Of a stretch of 64,000 bases of DNA, positions 1 through 8,648 are shown one piece after another; the stretch's first letter is position 1, and every line of letters begins with the position of its first letter. The notes under the pieces were generated by a model that searched no databases, was not told where the DNA came from, and was given only the letters and a program-made list of their open reading frames with translations. The DNA is taken from positions 1-64,000 of the forward strand of contig JACDOF010000011.1 of NCBI GenBank assembly GCA_017656235.1, in the 5' to 3' direction. Source of the stretch: Brevibacillus sp. (GTDB lineage Bacteria > Bacillota > Bacilli > Brevibacillales > Brevibacillaceae). The position numbers and the translations under genes were made by a program.

Positions 1-187
1 ACGATCAACTGGAATTCTCTTTAACTACTCAGATGTTAGGCAGGCCTACAATCCCGCAAGATCGCATAGAATGGTACACTCCTTATCCTAGTCGCTATTT
101 TGGATAATACCGATAGTTAAAGGGGATTGCAAGAAAAACAGTCGACCGTTTGTGAAGCCGCGACCTATGTCTGCAATCCAAATGCAA

Positions 188-221
188 TTATCCACATTTT
201 CTGTGGACAAGCTGTGAATAA
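188..221. promoter_or_regulatory. DnaA-box cluster outside oriC
   Basis: Three DnaA-box-like 9-mers lie within 34 bp: TTATCCACA at 188-196 (perfect consensus), TGTGGACAA at 202-210 (inverted, one mismatch) and TGTGAATAA at 213-221 (inverted, one mismatch). The first two also form a small inverted repeat. The site is about 15.7 kb from dnaA. Such clusters can titrate DnaA or regulate nearby promoters; which applies here is not known. The rest of 1-356 shows no gene I can support. Confidence 0.6.
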
Positions 222-356
222 CCTTCCCGTTTTCCTCACCTTTTTCCTCTTTTGTCAACAGCCATTTTTCTTTGGCTGATATAGACACCTGCCCAGACCG
301 CCCTGCCCCACGACACATAGCATAGTTAGTGAATATTGGAGAGGAGGTGTTCATTC

Positions 357-449
357 GTGGGTCTTTTCAACGGCGACTTTTTTGACGATTTTGTGATCGT
401 GTTGGTGCTGTTTATTCTCCTGGTTATCATTGGTGCTTCCAAAGACTAA
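357..449 (+). CDS. YjcZ-like small sporulation-type membrane peptide (30 aa)
   Basis: A GTG start at 357 follows a strong GGAGAGGAGG ribosome site at 338-347. The 30-residue peptide has a short acidic N-terminus, a hydrophobic core (VIVLVLFILLVIIGAS) and the end GASKD. This matches the pattern of the YjcZ/YhzC-type sporulation peptides of Bacillales, in which an aromatic/glycine head is followed by an FALIVVLFILLIIVGAS-like helix. The hydrophobic stretch would span or lie on a membrane. Function in the family is poorly known; some members are spore-associated. The gene stands alone, followed at 470-496 by a weak inverted repeat without a T-run. Confidence 0.75.
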   Translation: MGLFNGDFFDDFVIVLVLFILLVIIGASKD

Positions 450-554
450 TCCCCCACATATCTTCCGGTTTCTTCATTAAGGCAGGAAACCGACTCCCCA
501 CGGGTATGTTTTTGAACATAACCGCGCAGCCCCTCTATCCCTGTTACGCCCCAC

Positions 555-592
555 ACAAAAAGGATGCGGCCTCGCCAGTGGCGCATCCTCTT
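555..592 (-). terminator. Rho-independent terminator after the DUF951 gene
   Basis: AGGATGCG (561-568) pairs with CGCATCCT (582-589). Read leftward the stem runs into TTTTTGTG, and it lies just past the stop at 603. The other flank is pyrimidine-rich, so weak bidirectional function is possible. Confidence 0.75.
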
Positions 593-602
593 CTTTCTTT
601 CT

Positions 603-824
603 TCACCGGTTTTCATCCGATTGCTCGCTCTCTTTCGCCGACACCAGTACTTTTTTCATTTTTTTCTCAAACTCCAACCGCGGCAGCATGACGCTGTGCT
701 GACAACCTGTACACTTAATGCGGATGTCCATGCCCATCCGGATCACCTTCCAGGCGTTGGTGCCGCACGGATGCTGCTTCTTCATCTGCACGATGTCACC
801 TAAACCAAACTGTTTTCGTTCCAT
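603..824 (-). CDS. yyzM: DUF951 family protein (YyzM-like)
   Basis: A 73-residue basic protein of the DUF951 family, found near the origin in many Firmicutes. The conserved core is visible: GDIVQMKKQHPCGTNAW near residues 9-25, then IRIKCTGCQHSVMLPR. The CGTNAW cysteine and the CTGC pair suggest a small metal-binding or nucleic-acid-binding fold, but no function is established. It is the last gene of a leftward operon: its ATG lies 10 bp after the MscS stop codon, and a terminator follows at 555-592. Confidence 0.85.
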   Translation of the reverse strand: MERKQFGLGDIVQMKKQHPCGTNAWKVIRMGMDIRIKCTGCQHSVMLPRLEFEKKMKKVLVSAKESEQSDENR

Positions 825-834
825 TTAATAACTC

Positions 835-1704
835 TCACCCCTGCGCACGTTGTTTTCCCGGCTGGATGTGCACCATTTTTGGATACGGGATCTCGATCCC
901 TCGGGAATCGAACTCTTCCTTGATCATGGCACGCAGTTTGCGCGTGATGGCGTGGTGAGTCATGGGTTTACATTCGGCAATGACGCGGATGACAACTTCA
1001 GAGGCGCCAAATCCTTGTACCCCAAGCACTTCCGGCTCTTTTACGATGTCATCGTTCTCCTGGTCGGCTTTTTTCGCCACCTCACGCAGAACCTGCTGCA
1101 CGTAGTCGAGATCTTCTTCGTAGGCCACTGATACATCTACTACCGCAATCGAGTTTTGCACGGAATAATTGGTCACCTGATTGATGCTGCCATTGGGAAA
1201 AATGTGAACTTCGCCCGTCCAGCTTTTGATTTTGGTGATCCGAAGGCCGATTTCCTGCACTGTGCCTGTCAACTGATTGATCGTCACGACATCTCCTACG
1301 GCAAACTGGTCTTCAAAGATGATAAAAAACCCGGTGATCACGTCGCGTACCAGGCTCTGTGCTCCGAACCCGACAGCCAGCCCCAAAACCCCGGCACTGA
1401 CCAAAACCGGCTGCAGATCGAAATTCAACTCTTTCAACACCAGCAAAATCGCCAAAAAGTATATCGTGTAGCGAGCCACATTGTTGACCAAAACCCGTAA
1501 CGTATCGATCCGACGTTGTTCCAATTGCAGTTTGCCGCCTTTACGCTGTGTAAAGATGCGATTGACGGCAACCGTAATAATGGCAACGGCAATCCGTGCA
1601 GCAATCAGTATGAGGATAATCCTGACCAAAGCAGTCCCTATCGCAACCCATACATCCGGATCGGACACGTAGTTGTATGCCTGCTCTACCAATGCCTTCA
1701 GCAA
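835..1704 (-). CDS. MscS-family small-conductance mechanosensitive channel
   Basis: A 289-residue inner-membrane channel protein that would release solutes on hypo-osmotic shock. Three membrane segments are predicted at about residues 18-48, 75-92 and 98-130. The third contains the glycine/alanine-rich pore helix of MscS (SAGVLGLAVGFGAQSLVRDVITG). The beta domain follows (FAVGDVVTI, GTVQEIGLR, TKIKSWTGEVHIFPNG), then the alpha/beta cytoplasmic domain. Length is typical of the YkuT/YhdY-type Bacillus channels. The start is 12 bp downstream of the DUF3343 gene, so the two are probably co-transcribed with the DUF951 gene. Confidence 0.9.
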   Translation of the reverse strand: MLKALVEQAYNYVSDPDVWVAIGTALVRIILILIAARIAVAIITVAVNRIFTQRKGGKLQLEQRRIDTLRVLVNNVARYTIYFLAILLVLKELNFDLQPVLVSAGVLGLAVGFGAQSLVRDVITGFFIIFEDQFAVGDVVTINQLTGTVQEIGLRITKIKSWTGEVHIFPNGSINQVTNYSVQNSIAVVDVSVAYEEDLDYVQQVLREVAKKADQENDDIVKEPEVLGVQGFGASEVVIRVIAECKPMTHHAITRKLRAMIKEEFDSRGIEIPYPKMVHIQPGKQRAQG

Positions 1705-1716
1705 ATGTTTTCCCTC

Positions 1717-1995
1717 CTACTCCCTACACCGTTGTCCTGTTTCATCAATTGCTTTGTACTGACCGTCAAACAATCGAAAATACCCGCGAATCTCTACCTG
1801 TTGACTGCGAATAATTTCACGGGCTTGACCATATTGTGTAAAAGGAAACTCGATAGAGAGGGCGCACCCTGCGGTGACTTCCTTTGGGGTTGGTCTGGTG
1901 TCAATCTCGATATCGGCATACTCCAGCAGCATTTCGGCCCTTAATGCCTGCTGTGTGGAATCAAAAGCGATCAACACCGTATCCCCTGCTTTCAT
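1717..1995 (-). CDS. DUF3343 domain protein (putative sulfur/selenium carrier-like)
   Basis: A 92-residue protein matching the DUF3343 pattern: an N-terminal LIAFDSTQQALRAEMLL segment, a central EVTAGCALSIEF segment with a conserved glycine-cysteine, and a C-terminal stretch ending QRCRE. The family is annotated as putative Se/S-carrier-like proteins because the cysteine follows a beta-alpha-beta fold like that of TusA/YedF partners; direct functional evidence is thin. It is the first gene of the leftward operon with MscS and DUF951. The 255 bp upstream (1996-2250) holds the divergent yyaC promoter region. Confidence 0.8.
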   Translation of the reverse strand: MKAGDTVLIAFDSTQQALRAEMLLEYADIEIDTRPTPKEVTAGCALSIEFPFTQYGQAREIIRSQQVEIRGYFRLFDGQYKAIDETGQRCRE

Positions 1996-2185
1996 GTTTC
2001 CGCTCCCTCCTCACTGTTGACGACCAGCCTGATCCGCAAGAGTCAAGGAATCCCTATCCGTAAAAGAGTAAGAAAAAAGCATATCCTATTGTAACGCTTC
2101 CTCTGTCTCGACGCCAGTGCCGTACAGGCCGGCAGCCGCTGGTCCCTCACATGTCATCCAGAGGCTGTCCCTTCCATGAAAGCAG

Positions 2186-2214
2186 GTATAAGAACGTGTG
2201 GGCAGACATATACT
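2186..2214 (+). promoter_or_regulatory. Candidate forespore (sigma-F/G type) promoter of yyaC
   Basis: GTATA at 2186-2190 and CATATACT at 2207-2214 with a 16-bp spacer resemble the forespore sigma -35 (GYATA) and -10 (CATNNTA) elements. The match to the -10 is imperfect. The inference rests partly on yyaC being a sporulation gene. Confidence 0.3.
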
Positions 2215-2250
2215 GTGAATACTTTATTTTCTTTTTGTTCGGAGGTATTC

Positions 2251-2886
2251 ATGAGACAAACAGATGACCTTCTCCACTTTTCGCCCCCGCCTTTTAAAGT
2301 TGCCTATCAGGAGGAATCGGCTGTACAGCAGCTATCCCGCCATCTGACTCATCGCCTTCGCTGCAAGCACGATCATCAGGATGCAGTGATTGTCTGCATC
2401 GGAACGGATCGCTCCACCGGTGATTCACTGGGACCGCTGGTGGGCAGTAAGCTGCAAGCGTATTGTCCCAAACATTTACACGTCTACGGTACCTTGCAGG
2501 ACCCCGTACACGCAGTCAACCTGGCAGAAAAGTTGGAGGAAATTGCAGAAAAGCACCCCAACCGGCTGACAATCGCCGTTGACGCCTGTCTTGGCCAGTA
2601 CAGCAATATCGGTTCCATCACGGTAGGGGATGGACCGCTGAAACCGGGTGCCGGTGTGAAGAAAGAGCTGCCTGCTGTCGGTACCTTTCACATCACAGGG
2701 ATCGTCAACGTGGGCGGATTTATGGAATATTTTGTACTGCAAAACACACGCCTGTACGTGGTGATGGAGATGGCAGAAGTCATTGCCAGATCGCTCTTTC
2801 TCGCCTCTACGGTTTGCGCCCTGGAGAAAGGGGATACCGATACCATCCCCTCCAAACTGTCTGTCTTCCAGCAGCAGTCTTGGTAA
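2251..2886 (+). CDS. yyaC: Spore protease-like protein YyaC
   Basis: A 211-residue protein of the DUF1256/YyaC family, related in fold to the germination protease GPR and hydrogenase-maturation proteases. The motifs VIVCIGTDRSTGDSLGPLVG (about residues 48-67), GTLQDPVHAVNL and IAVDACLG are conserved, with acidic residues as likely metal ligands. The ATG at 2251 is chosen because GGAGG lies 8 bp upstream; an in-frame ATG at 2176 lacks a ribosome site. In B. subtilis the gene sits beside spo0J, as here, and is expressed in sporulation. It reads against the local fork direction. Confidence 0.9.
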   Translation: MRQTDDLLHFSPPPFKVAYQEESAVQQLSRHLTHRLRCKHDHQDAVIVCIGTDRSTGDSLGPLVGSKLQAYCPKHLHVYGTLQDPVHAVNLAEKLEEIAEKHPNRLTIAVDACLGQYSNIGSITVGDGPLKPGAGVKKELPAVGTFHITGIVNVGGFMEYFVLQNTRLYVVMEMAEVIARSLFLASTVCALEKGDTDTIPSKLSVFQQQSW

Positions 2887-2950
2887 CTGGCTTTCTCTCT
2901 TTTGCTGCCATTTGCCCGTACTCATCCGGCCCAAACAGATAAACCTTGTT

Positions 2951-3670
2951 CTATAACGAAAACAACCCGTTGATCCATTTCAGCAGTGGAACTGCGGCGG
3001 CGGCCACCACGATGGCAGGCAGCATGTTGGCCACGTTTATTTTACGCAGTTCCAAAATATTGATTCCGATCGCCACGATCAACAGACCACCGGTGGCTGT
3101 TACCTCCACCAGCATCGCATCCAGCAGTTCCTTGCCAAGGAAAACATAGATTTGTGTCGAGAGCAAAGCGATCGCCCCCTGGTACAAAAACACGGGGATG
3201 GCTGAAAAGGCAACACCAATGCCTAGCGTGGAGGTAAAAATAATGGCCGAAAATCCGTCCAGCATCGCTTTGGTATACAAGATGTCGTGATTGTCCCGCA
3301 GCCCGCTGTCCAAAGCGCCCAATACCGCCATGGCCCCGATGCAATAGACCAACGTGGCGGTGACAAAACCGTTGGCAATACTTCCTTCTTTTTTGTCTCC
3401 CCCTACTTTTCTCTCCAGCCACGCTCCCGCCTGCTGCAGGCGGAATTCAATCCGGAGCGCTTCTCCGATCATGGCTCCCAACACCAGACTGGCTACCAGC
3501 AACAGAAAGTTTTGTGTCTGCAAACCCATCTGCAGTCCCAACAAGATTACGGCCAAACCGATCCCCTGCATCACGGTCTGGCGCATGCCTTCCGGAATCC
3601 CTGTCAAAAAACGTCCGATTAACGAACCGGCCAGGATTGCTGCTGCATTGACGATCGTTCCCGTCAACAT
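2951..3670 (-). CDS. DUF554 family integral membrane protein
   Basis: A 239-residue hydrophobic protein with about six to seven predicted membrane segments. The DUF554 signature is clear: MLTGTIVNAAAILAGSLIG at the N-terminus, then GLAVILLGLQMGLQ, GSIANGFVTATLVYCIGAMAVLG, LDGFSAIIFTSTLGIGVAFSA and GINILEL. The E. coli YqgA and Bacillus homologues are uncharacterised, possibly transporters. The start at 3670 is preferred over 3742 because GGAGG lies about 8 bp upstream and the family begins MLTGT. It is convergent with yyaC. Confidence 0.85.
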   Translation of the reverse strand: MLTGTIVNAAAILAGSLIGRFLTGIPEGMRQTVMQGIGLAVILLGLQMGLQTQNFLLLVASLVLGAMIGEALRIEFRLQQAGAWLERKVGGDKKEGSIANGFVTATLVYCIGAMAVLGALDSGLRDNHDILYTKAMLDGFSAIIFTSTLGIGVAFSAIPVFLYQGAIALLSTQIYVFLGKELLDAMLVEVTATGGLLIVAIGINILELRKINVANMLPAIVVAAAAVPLLKWINGLFSL

Positions 3671-3833
3671 CGTTCCACTCCTCCAAAAGAGCTGGTAATT
3701 TTTCTGTAAAGATCGCATTTCCTCAGAACAGCCAGCAAGCATTCCCAGCGGTCAGATCGGCACGCGAACAAGTGCAGCACACATCCTACACCAGAAAAGC
3801 TTACTTTTTATTACTGCTTCTCAATACTGACTG

Positions 3834-4991
3834 CTACGAACGAAAGGCCGATGCAATCTCCTGCATCGCCTGCACGAACTGCTCCACATCCTGATCCGTG
3901 TTAAACACGCCAAAACTGGCTCGGACAGCCCCCCGGTTGATTGTACCGAATGTTTCGTGGCCAAGCGGTGTACAGTGATACCCCGCCCGCGTGGCAATGC
4001 CGTACTGCTGATCGAGAATGAAAGAGACTTCAGAAGCATCGGCCCCGTTGATGTTGCACGCTACTACGCCAACCCGTTCCACGGAAAGATCGGGACCATA
4101 TACCTCCACACCCGGAATCTCTTGCAGAAGTCGAATCGTTTTTTGCGTCAGATTCCACTCGTGCTGGTGGATTTGCTCCACCCCTTTTTCCAGAACAAAT
4201 TCCACCCCGGCCAACAGCCCGGCCAGTCCGACCGTATTTACCGTCCCTGCTTCAAAACGGTCTGGTCTGGTCGCAGGCTGGTCAATCGCTTCCGATTGAC
4301 TGCCTGTGCCACCGTGAATCAGCGGTTCCAGGTCAATTTCACTGCTGACATAGAGCCCTCCGGTCCCTTGGGGTCCGTACAACCCTTTGTGTCCCGGAAA
4401 GGCCAACATGCTAATCCCCATTGCTTCCACGTCGATTGGCAAAATCCCGGCGGTTTGCGAGGCATCCACCAAAAAGGCGATGCCTTTGGCGCGTGCACAG
4501 GCGCCAATCTCTCCTACCGGCAGGATCAAGCCGGTCAGGTTGGATGCGTGACTGGTCACGATCAGCTTGGTATTGGATCGAACAGCCTTGGCAAAATCCT
4601 CCGCGTAAAACAATTGATCCTCTCGCGGCTGAACATAGGTAACCTCGACCTGCTTCTCCCGCCGCAAATACTCCAGCGGCCGCCGTACCGAGTTGTGTTC
4701 GATCGAAGACGTGATGACATGATCCCCTTCATTTACATAACCCTTGATTGCCTGGTTAAGTGCCTGGGTCGCATTCATGTAAAAAAAGAGGTCATTCGGG
4801 TTTTTAATCCCAAACAACCGCGATAGCTGCATGCGTGTCCGAAACAGAATTTTGCTGGCCTTCATTGCCAGCGTATGCCCGCCTCTGCCAGGATTGGCAG
4901 CATACTGATCGATCACTTCCGCCATCATTTGTTTGACGCCCGGAGGTTTGGGCCAAGTGGATGCGGCATTATCCAAATAAATTAACGACAA
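3834..4991 (-). CDS. Cysteine desulfurase-family aminotransferase (class V, PLP)
   Basis: A 385-residue PLP enzyme of the NifS/CsdB-like class V fold. The Schiff-base lysine is Lys202 in FPGHKGLYGPQGTGG; other cofactor contacts are His99 (SSIEHNS) and Asp176 (LVDASQTAG). The C-terminal domain has RAGYHCTPLGHETFGT and VRASFGVFNT, typical of the cysteine desulfurase family protein subgroup. It may supply sulfur for Fe-S or thio-modification, but the specific acceptor is unknown. It starts 25 bp after the spo0J stop and is probably co-transcribed with soj-spo0J. Confidence 0.85.
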   Translation of the reverse strand: MSLIYLDNAASTWPKPPGVKQMMAEVIDQYAANPGRGGHTLAMKASKILFRTRMQLSRLFGIKNPNDLFFYMNATQALNQAIKGYVNEGDHVITSSIEHNSVRRPLEYLRREKQVEVTYVQPREDQLFYAEDFAKAVRSNTKLIVTSHASNLTGLILPVGEIGACARAKGIAFLVDASQTAGILPIDVEAMGISMLAFPGHKGLYGPQGTGGLYVSSEIDLEPLIHGGTGSQSEAIDQPATRPDRFEAGTVNTVGLAGLLAGVEFVLEKGVEQIHQHEWNLTQKTIRLLQEIPGVEVYGPDLSVERVGVVACNINGADASEVSFILDQQYGIATRAGYHCTPLGHETFGTINRGAVRASFGVFNTDQDVEQFVQAMQEIASAFRS

Positions 4992-5016
4992 TGATCGTCC
5001 CTCCTTCCCTTTTCAT

Positions 5017-5853
5017 TTAACTGTCGAGCAGTTCCAGGATCCGTTCCAAATCGTCGTTGGAGTAAAACTCGATTTCAATCTTCCCTTTCCTAGTTCCTGT
5101 TTTGATCTGCACCAGTGTGCCAAAACGGGAACGAAGCCGCTCCTCCATCTGTTGGATAATCGGTTCTTTCTTCACGACTTTTTTTGCCTTTGGTTTTGTT
5201 TCACGTGAAACATACAACTGCTTCACCAGTTCTTCCAGTTGGCGTACGCTTAGCTGCTGGTTGATTACATCGTTGGCCAACTGCCACTGCAGTGCCGGGT
5301 CTTCAATCGGCAAAATGGCTCTGGCATGCCCCATCGACAAAGCCGAGCTGGACACCAGTCCTCGAATCCGGTCGGGAAGCTGCAGCAAGCGCAGCATGTT
5401 GGCCACATGGGGCCGGCTCTTACCCACTTTTCGCGCCAGTTCATCCTGTGTGTAGGAACAGTGGTCAATCAGCTTCTGATATGCTTCTGCTTCTTCGATC
5501 GGGTTCAAATTCTCCCGCTGCAGGTTTTCAATCAAGGCAATTTCCATCAACTGCTGATCCGTGTACGCCTTGATTACGACAGGCACTTTTGCCAAGCCCA
5601 CTTCTTTTGCCGCCCGGAGTCTTCGCTCACCGGCAACCAGCTCATACCCCTTGATGCTCTTGCGGACGATCAGTGGTTGGATAATGCCGTGTACTTTAAT
5701 CGACTCGGCCAACTCTCTCAGCGCATCCGGTTCAAACTCTTTGCGCGGTTGGTACGGGTTGGGACGAATCTCTGCCACTCCGATCTCTGTCACGTGATCT
5801 CCTTCTTCCATCGGAAACAGCGCATTTAATCCCTTCCCCAATCGCTTGCTCAT
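5017..5853 (-). CDS. spo0J: Chromosome-partitioning protein ParB (Spo0J)
   Basis: A 278-residue ParB CTPase clamp that loads at parS, spreads on DNA and recruits SMC, acting with Soj in origin segregation. The N-terminal domain contains IRPNPYQPRKEF (about 29-40) and the CTP-binding GERRLRAA box (76-83). A helix-turn-helix follows near 130-160 (YTQDELARKVGKSRPHVANM), and a C-terminal dimerisation domain ends the protein. Its ATG overlaps the soj stop by 4 bp. A perfect parS site lies inside the gene, as in B. subtilis. Confidence 0.97.
   Translation of the reverse strand: MSKRLGKGLNALFPMEEGDHVTEIGVAEIRPNPYQPRKEFEPDALRELAESIKVHGIIQPLIVRKSIKGYELVAGERRLRAAKEVGLAKVPVVIKAYTDQQLMEIALIENLQRENLNPIEEAEAYQKLIDHCSYTQDELARKVGKSRPHVANMLRLLQLPDRIRGLVSSSALSMGHARAILPIEDPALQWQLANDVINQQLSVRQLEELVKQLYVSRETKPKAKKVVKKEPIIQQMEERLRSRFGTLVQIKTGTRKGKIEIEFYSNDDLERILELLDS
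5197..5212. promoter_or_regulatory. parS: parS site inside spo0J
   Basis: TGTTTCACGTGAAACA is a perfect 16-bp palindrome identical to the B. subtilis consensus for ParB nucleation. B. subtilis also carries one parS within spo0J. Confidence 0.95.
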
Positions 5854-6608
5854 ATCCCGACCACTTCCTTTGCCAAGTCGGTATACACTTCTGCCCCCCT
5901 GGAACGCGGATCATAGCTGATGATTGGCTGTCCATGAGAAGGCGCTTCGCTCAAGCGTACATTTCGCGGGATTATGGTACGGTACACTTTTTCCTGGAAG
6001 TACTTCTTTACTTCCTCAATCACTTGAATTCCCAGGTTGGTGCGTGCATCCAGCATGGTCAGCAGCACCCCTTCAATCGTCAAGGAAGAATTGAGATGTT
6101 TCTGTACCAGACGAATTGTGTTCAGCAGCTGGCTTAGCCCTTCCAACGCATAGAACTCGCACTGAATCGGAATCAAAACAGAATCCGATGCGGTCAGTGA
6201 GTTAACGGTCAAAATTCCCAAGGAAGGAGGACAGTCAATGATCACGTAGTCAAACTTATCCTTAATCACTTCCAGCGCCTTCTTTAATCTGACTTCGCGG
6301 GAAAGGGTCGGGACCAGTTCAATCTCCGCCCCCGCCAGTTGGATCGTCGCTGGAATGATGTTCAGCCCGTCTATTTCCGTAGGTAACGTGGTTTCCAGTG
6401 GGTTAATGTCATTGATCAAGACATCGTAAATGCAGTAACGAACGTCTGCCTTGTTGATGCCAATCCCGCTTGTCGCATTTCCTTGGGGATCCGTATCGAC
6501 AAGCAGCACTTTTTTTCCGAGAGAAGCAAGGCATGCGCTCAGGTTGACGGCCGTTGTCGTCTTACCTACGCCACCTTTCTGATTAGCAACTGCAATAACT
6601 TTCCCCAA
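5850..6608 (-). CDS. soj: Chromosome-partitioning ATPase ParA (Soj)
   Basis: A 252-residue ParA/MinD-type ATPase that acts with Spo0J in chromosome segregation and regulates DnaA at the origin. The deviant Walker A is KGGVGKTT at residues 11-18, followed by LLVDTDPQGNAT and YVIIDCPPSLG. The TTG at 6608 (TTG GGG AAA) is preferred: GGTGG lies just upstream and Soj proteins begin MGKxIAxxNQKGG. Longer versions up to 6662 would add an atypical N-terminal tail. Confidence 0.95.
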   Translation of the reverse strand: MGKVIAVANQKGGVGKTTTAVNLSACLASLGKKVLLVDTDPQGNATSGIGINKADVRYCIYDVLINDINPLETTLPTEIDGLNIIPATIQLAGAEIELVPTLSREVRLKKALEVIKDKFDYVIIDCPPSLGILTVNSLTASDSVLIPIQCEFYALEGLSQLLNTIRLVQKHLNSSLTIEGVLLTMLDARTNLGIQVIEEVKKYFQEKVYRTIIPRNVRLSEAPSHGQPIISYDPRSRGAEVYTDLAKEVVGI

Positions 6609-6743
6609 CTTCTCCACCTCATTTGTCAAATCTCCATGTCTGCACACCCCTTGTACAGACACCCGGCTCTATTTTACTCCAACCACCTGTGAAAAAGTAG
6701 TATGATTCTTCAAAAACAGCCTTCAACCAGCTGCCCTCCCCAG

Positions 6744-6774
6744 CAGAAAAAGAAAGGCGGCGGAGTTCGCCGCG
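6744..6774 (-). terminator. Terminator downstream of noc
   Basis: GCGGCG (6757-6762) and CGCCGC (6768-6773) form a stem with a 5-base loop. Leftward it is followed by CTTTCTTTTTCTG. It lies between noc and soj, about 115 bp beyond the noc stop. Confidence 0.7.
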
Positions 6775-6887
6775 GCAGGGAGTGCCCTCTGCTCATTGCC
6801 GTGAGGACGTCCCTGTTTGCCTTTCGTATACCTTTGCAGTACCAAACAAAGCCATTGAATGAAATGGGAAGAATGGCCCGGCCTGTG

Positions 6888-7733
6888 TTACCTGTTGCGA
6901 CGTTTCGGGATGCGAATGGTAAACTGGTAGTATTCTTCGCAATCCTCCTCGTTTGTCTCCAGCGCCAACCCCGTCTTTCGTACCATCTCAATGGACTGAC
7001 GGACTGTATTGATAGCGATGCGAGCGTCACGGGAGAAAGCTTTCAGCCGCGGTTTGCGCTCCTTTTCCGGCGACTGCTGGTCTTGTTCCAGCAGCTGCTT
7101 GACACGCTGTTCGGTCTGTTTGACGTTCCACTCCCGCTCCAGGAGTTCCTTAAGCGTCCGCAGCTGCAGTTCCTGATCTTTTAGTGGAATCAAAGCCCGT
7201 GCATGCCGCTCCGTAATTGTCCGGTTCAACAGCGCATCCTGAATCGGCTGCGGCAGGCTAAGCAGCCGCAGTTTGTTGGCGATCGTCGATTGTCCTTTTC
7301 CAAGCCGCTGAGCCAAACTCTCCTGCGTCAAGTTGTGCAGTTCAAGCAGCTTCTGGTAGGCCAAAGCCTCTTCGATCGCCGTCAACCCTTCTCGCTGCAG
7401 GTTCTCGATCAAGGCAATCGAAGCGGTCTGCGTATCGTTAAACTCCTTGATGATGGCTGGAATTCGCGACATTCCCAGTTTTTTGCTCGCTCGCCAGCGG
7501 CGCTCTCCGGCGATCAATTCATAGCGATTGTCACGAATACGGACGACGATCGGTTGAATCAAACCATGCGTACGAATCGTTTGACACAATTCTTCCAGCT
7601 TTTCATCGTCAAAAATCGTTCGCGGTTGATAGGGATTAGGCACTATCTCGTCAACAGGTATCTGTCGTATCTCTTCGTTCTCCGTTTTGTCCGTAAAGCC
7701 GAACAAACGAGAAAACTGGTCTTTTACGGCCAT
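6888..7733 (-). CDS. noc: Nucleoid occlusion protein Noc
   Basis: A 281-residue ParB paralogue that binds NBS sites and the membrane to block FtsZ assembly over the nucleoid. The basic, amphipathic N-terminus ([13 protein letters not shown]) matches the Noc membrane-targeting helix. The ParB core follows: [11 protein letters not shown], the CTP-binding GERRWRASK box, and a helix-turn-helix with [20 protein letters not shown]. It is separated from soj-spo0J by a terminator and sits beside mgtC, rsmG and mnmG, in the usual Bacillales order. A parS palindrome lies about 200 bp upstream. Confidence 0.96.
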   Translation of the reverse strand: MAVKDQFSRLFGFTDKTENEEIRQIPVDEIVPNPYQPRTIFDDEKLEELCQTIRTHGLIQPIVVRIRDNRYELIAGERRWRASKKLGMSRIPAIIKEFNDTQTASIALIENLQREGLTAIEEALAYQKLLELHNLTQESLAQRLGKGQSTIANKLRLLSLPQPIQDALLNRTITERHARALIPLKDQELQLRTLKELLEREWNVKQTEQRVKQLLEQDQQSPEKERKPRLKAFSRDARIAINTVRQSIEMVRKTGLALETNEEDCEEYYQFTIRIPKRRNR

Positions 7734-7931
7734 ACCAAATCCCCCACTTCTATTGTTCCGTCTGAAAAGAGATATTCTGCATTTGAGGTAACAAATCCTT
7801 CTATTAAAATGTGTCGGATAAGGGCCGCGATGCGTACAGTCTCAATCAGCGGGAACATGTATCCCTGCCAACTGCCTCCTCACTGCTTTTCGCTGACGAG
7901 CCGCTTCGGCTGACCAACAAATTCCGCATAT

Positions 7932-7947
7932 TGTTTCACGTGAAACA
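7932..7947. promoter_or_regulatory. parS: parS site between noc and mgtC
   Basis: A second perfect TGTTTCACGTGAAACA palindrome, ending 2 bp before the mgtC stop codon and about 200 bp upstream of noc. Confidence 0.95.
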
Positions 7948-7948
7948 A

Positions 7949-8500
7949 CTATGCACCATCCTCTTGTTTCTTCTCTTTTGCCTGCTGCGGTTTTCCTTTC
8001 TCTCCGTTTTCTTCTCCATCCCCATCATCCACATAGTACGAAAAGAAGCGCGGAAAAAGACGGTGAAAGTCAAGGGTAAGGTAAGCAAAAAAAGCGGCAA
8101 TAATGGCCGTTACGTACATGCCGGCGCTGAACAGCAGACCGATGGCAGAGGCCACCCACATGCCGGCGGCTGTAGTCAAGCCTTTCACTTCGCCATTGTA
8201 CTTCAGAATTGCTCCCGCTCCCAGAAAGCCCATACCGGTAACGACCTGCGCCGCCACACGGCCCGGATCATTGTTAACACCTGTGGATGAAAACCCGTAG
8301 ATGGAGGCCAAACCAAACAGGCACGAACCAAAACAGACCAGGCTGTAGGTACGAAAACCCGCTGCTTTCTGACGATGGACATCCCGATAAAACCATTCTC
8401 GCTCCAACCCCATGATCGCTCCCGCAACAAATGCGAGTGACAACCGCAGCAAGATTGTCGGCAGCTCAGGTGGAAAAAACGTTTCGAACAGTGAGTTCAT
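7949..8500 (-). CDS. MgtC/SapB family membrane protein
   Basis: A 183-residue protein with the MgtC signature: FVAGAIMGLEREW, AAGFRTYSLVCFGSCLF, DPGRVAAQVVTGMGFLGAGAIL, and GLTTAAGMWVASAIGL. Five predicted membrane segments are followed by a highly charged tail from about residue 150 (GDGEENGEKGKPQQAKEKK). Family members modulate F-type ATP synthase or Mg-linked stress; the function in Bacillales is unclear. It sits alone between noc and rsmG, an insertion relative to the usual noc-rsmG adjacency. Confidence 0.9.
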   Translation of the reverse strand: MNSLFETFFPPELPTILLRLSLAFVAGAIMGLEREWFYRDVHRQKAAGFRTYSLVCFGSCLFGLASIYGFSSTGVNNDPGRVAAQVVTGMGFLGAGAILKYNGEVKGLTTAAGMWVASAIGLLFSAGMYVTAIIAAFFAYLTLDFHRLFPRFFSYYVDDGDGEENGEKGKPQQAKEKKQEDGA

Positions 8501-8648
8501 CGTTTTCCGGCCTCCTCTCGGCAGTGCAAAGAGTTATCAGTATCTATATGCCGCCGACACTTTCTTCATTATGTACAAAAAGAATACCGGCGGGAGCACC
8601 GGGGGTCGGCGGCTGGCCTGGATACCTCTAAGCGAATGAAAGCCTTCT

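Noticed and set aside
88-354. 88-residue leftward ORF at the window start
   Set aside because: It overlaps the DnaA-box cluster, has no recognisable motif, and its start region is taken by the ribosome site of the small rightward gene.
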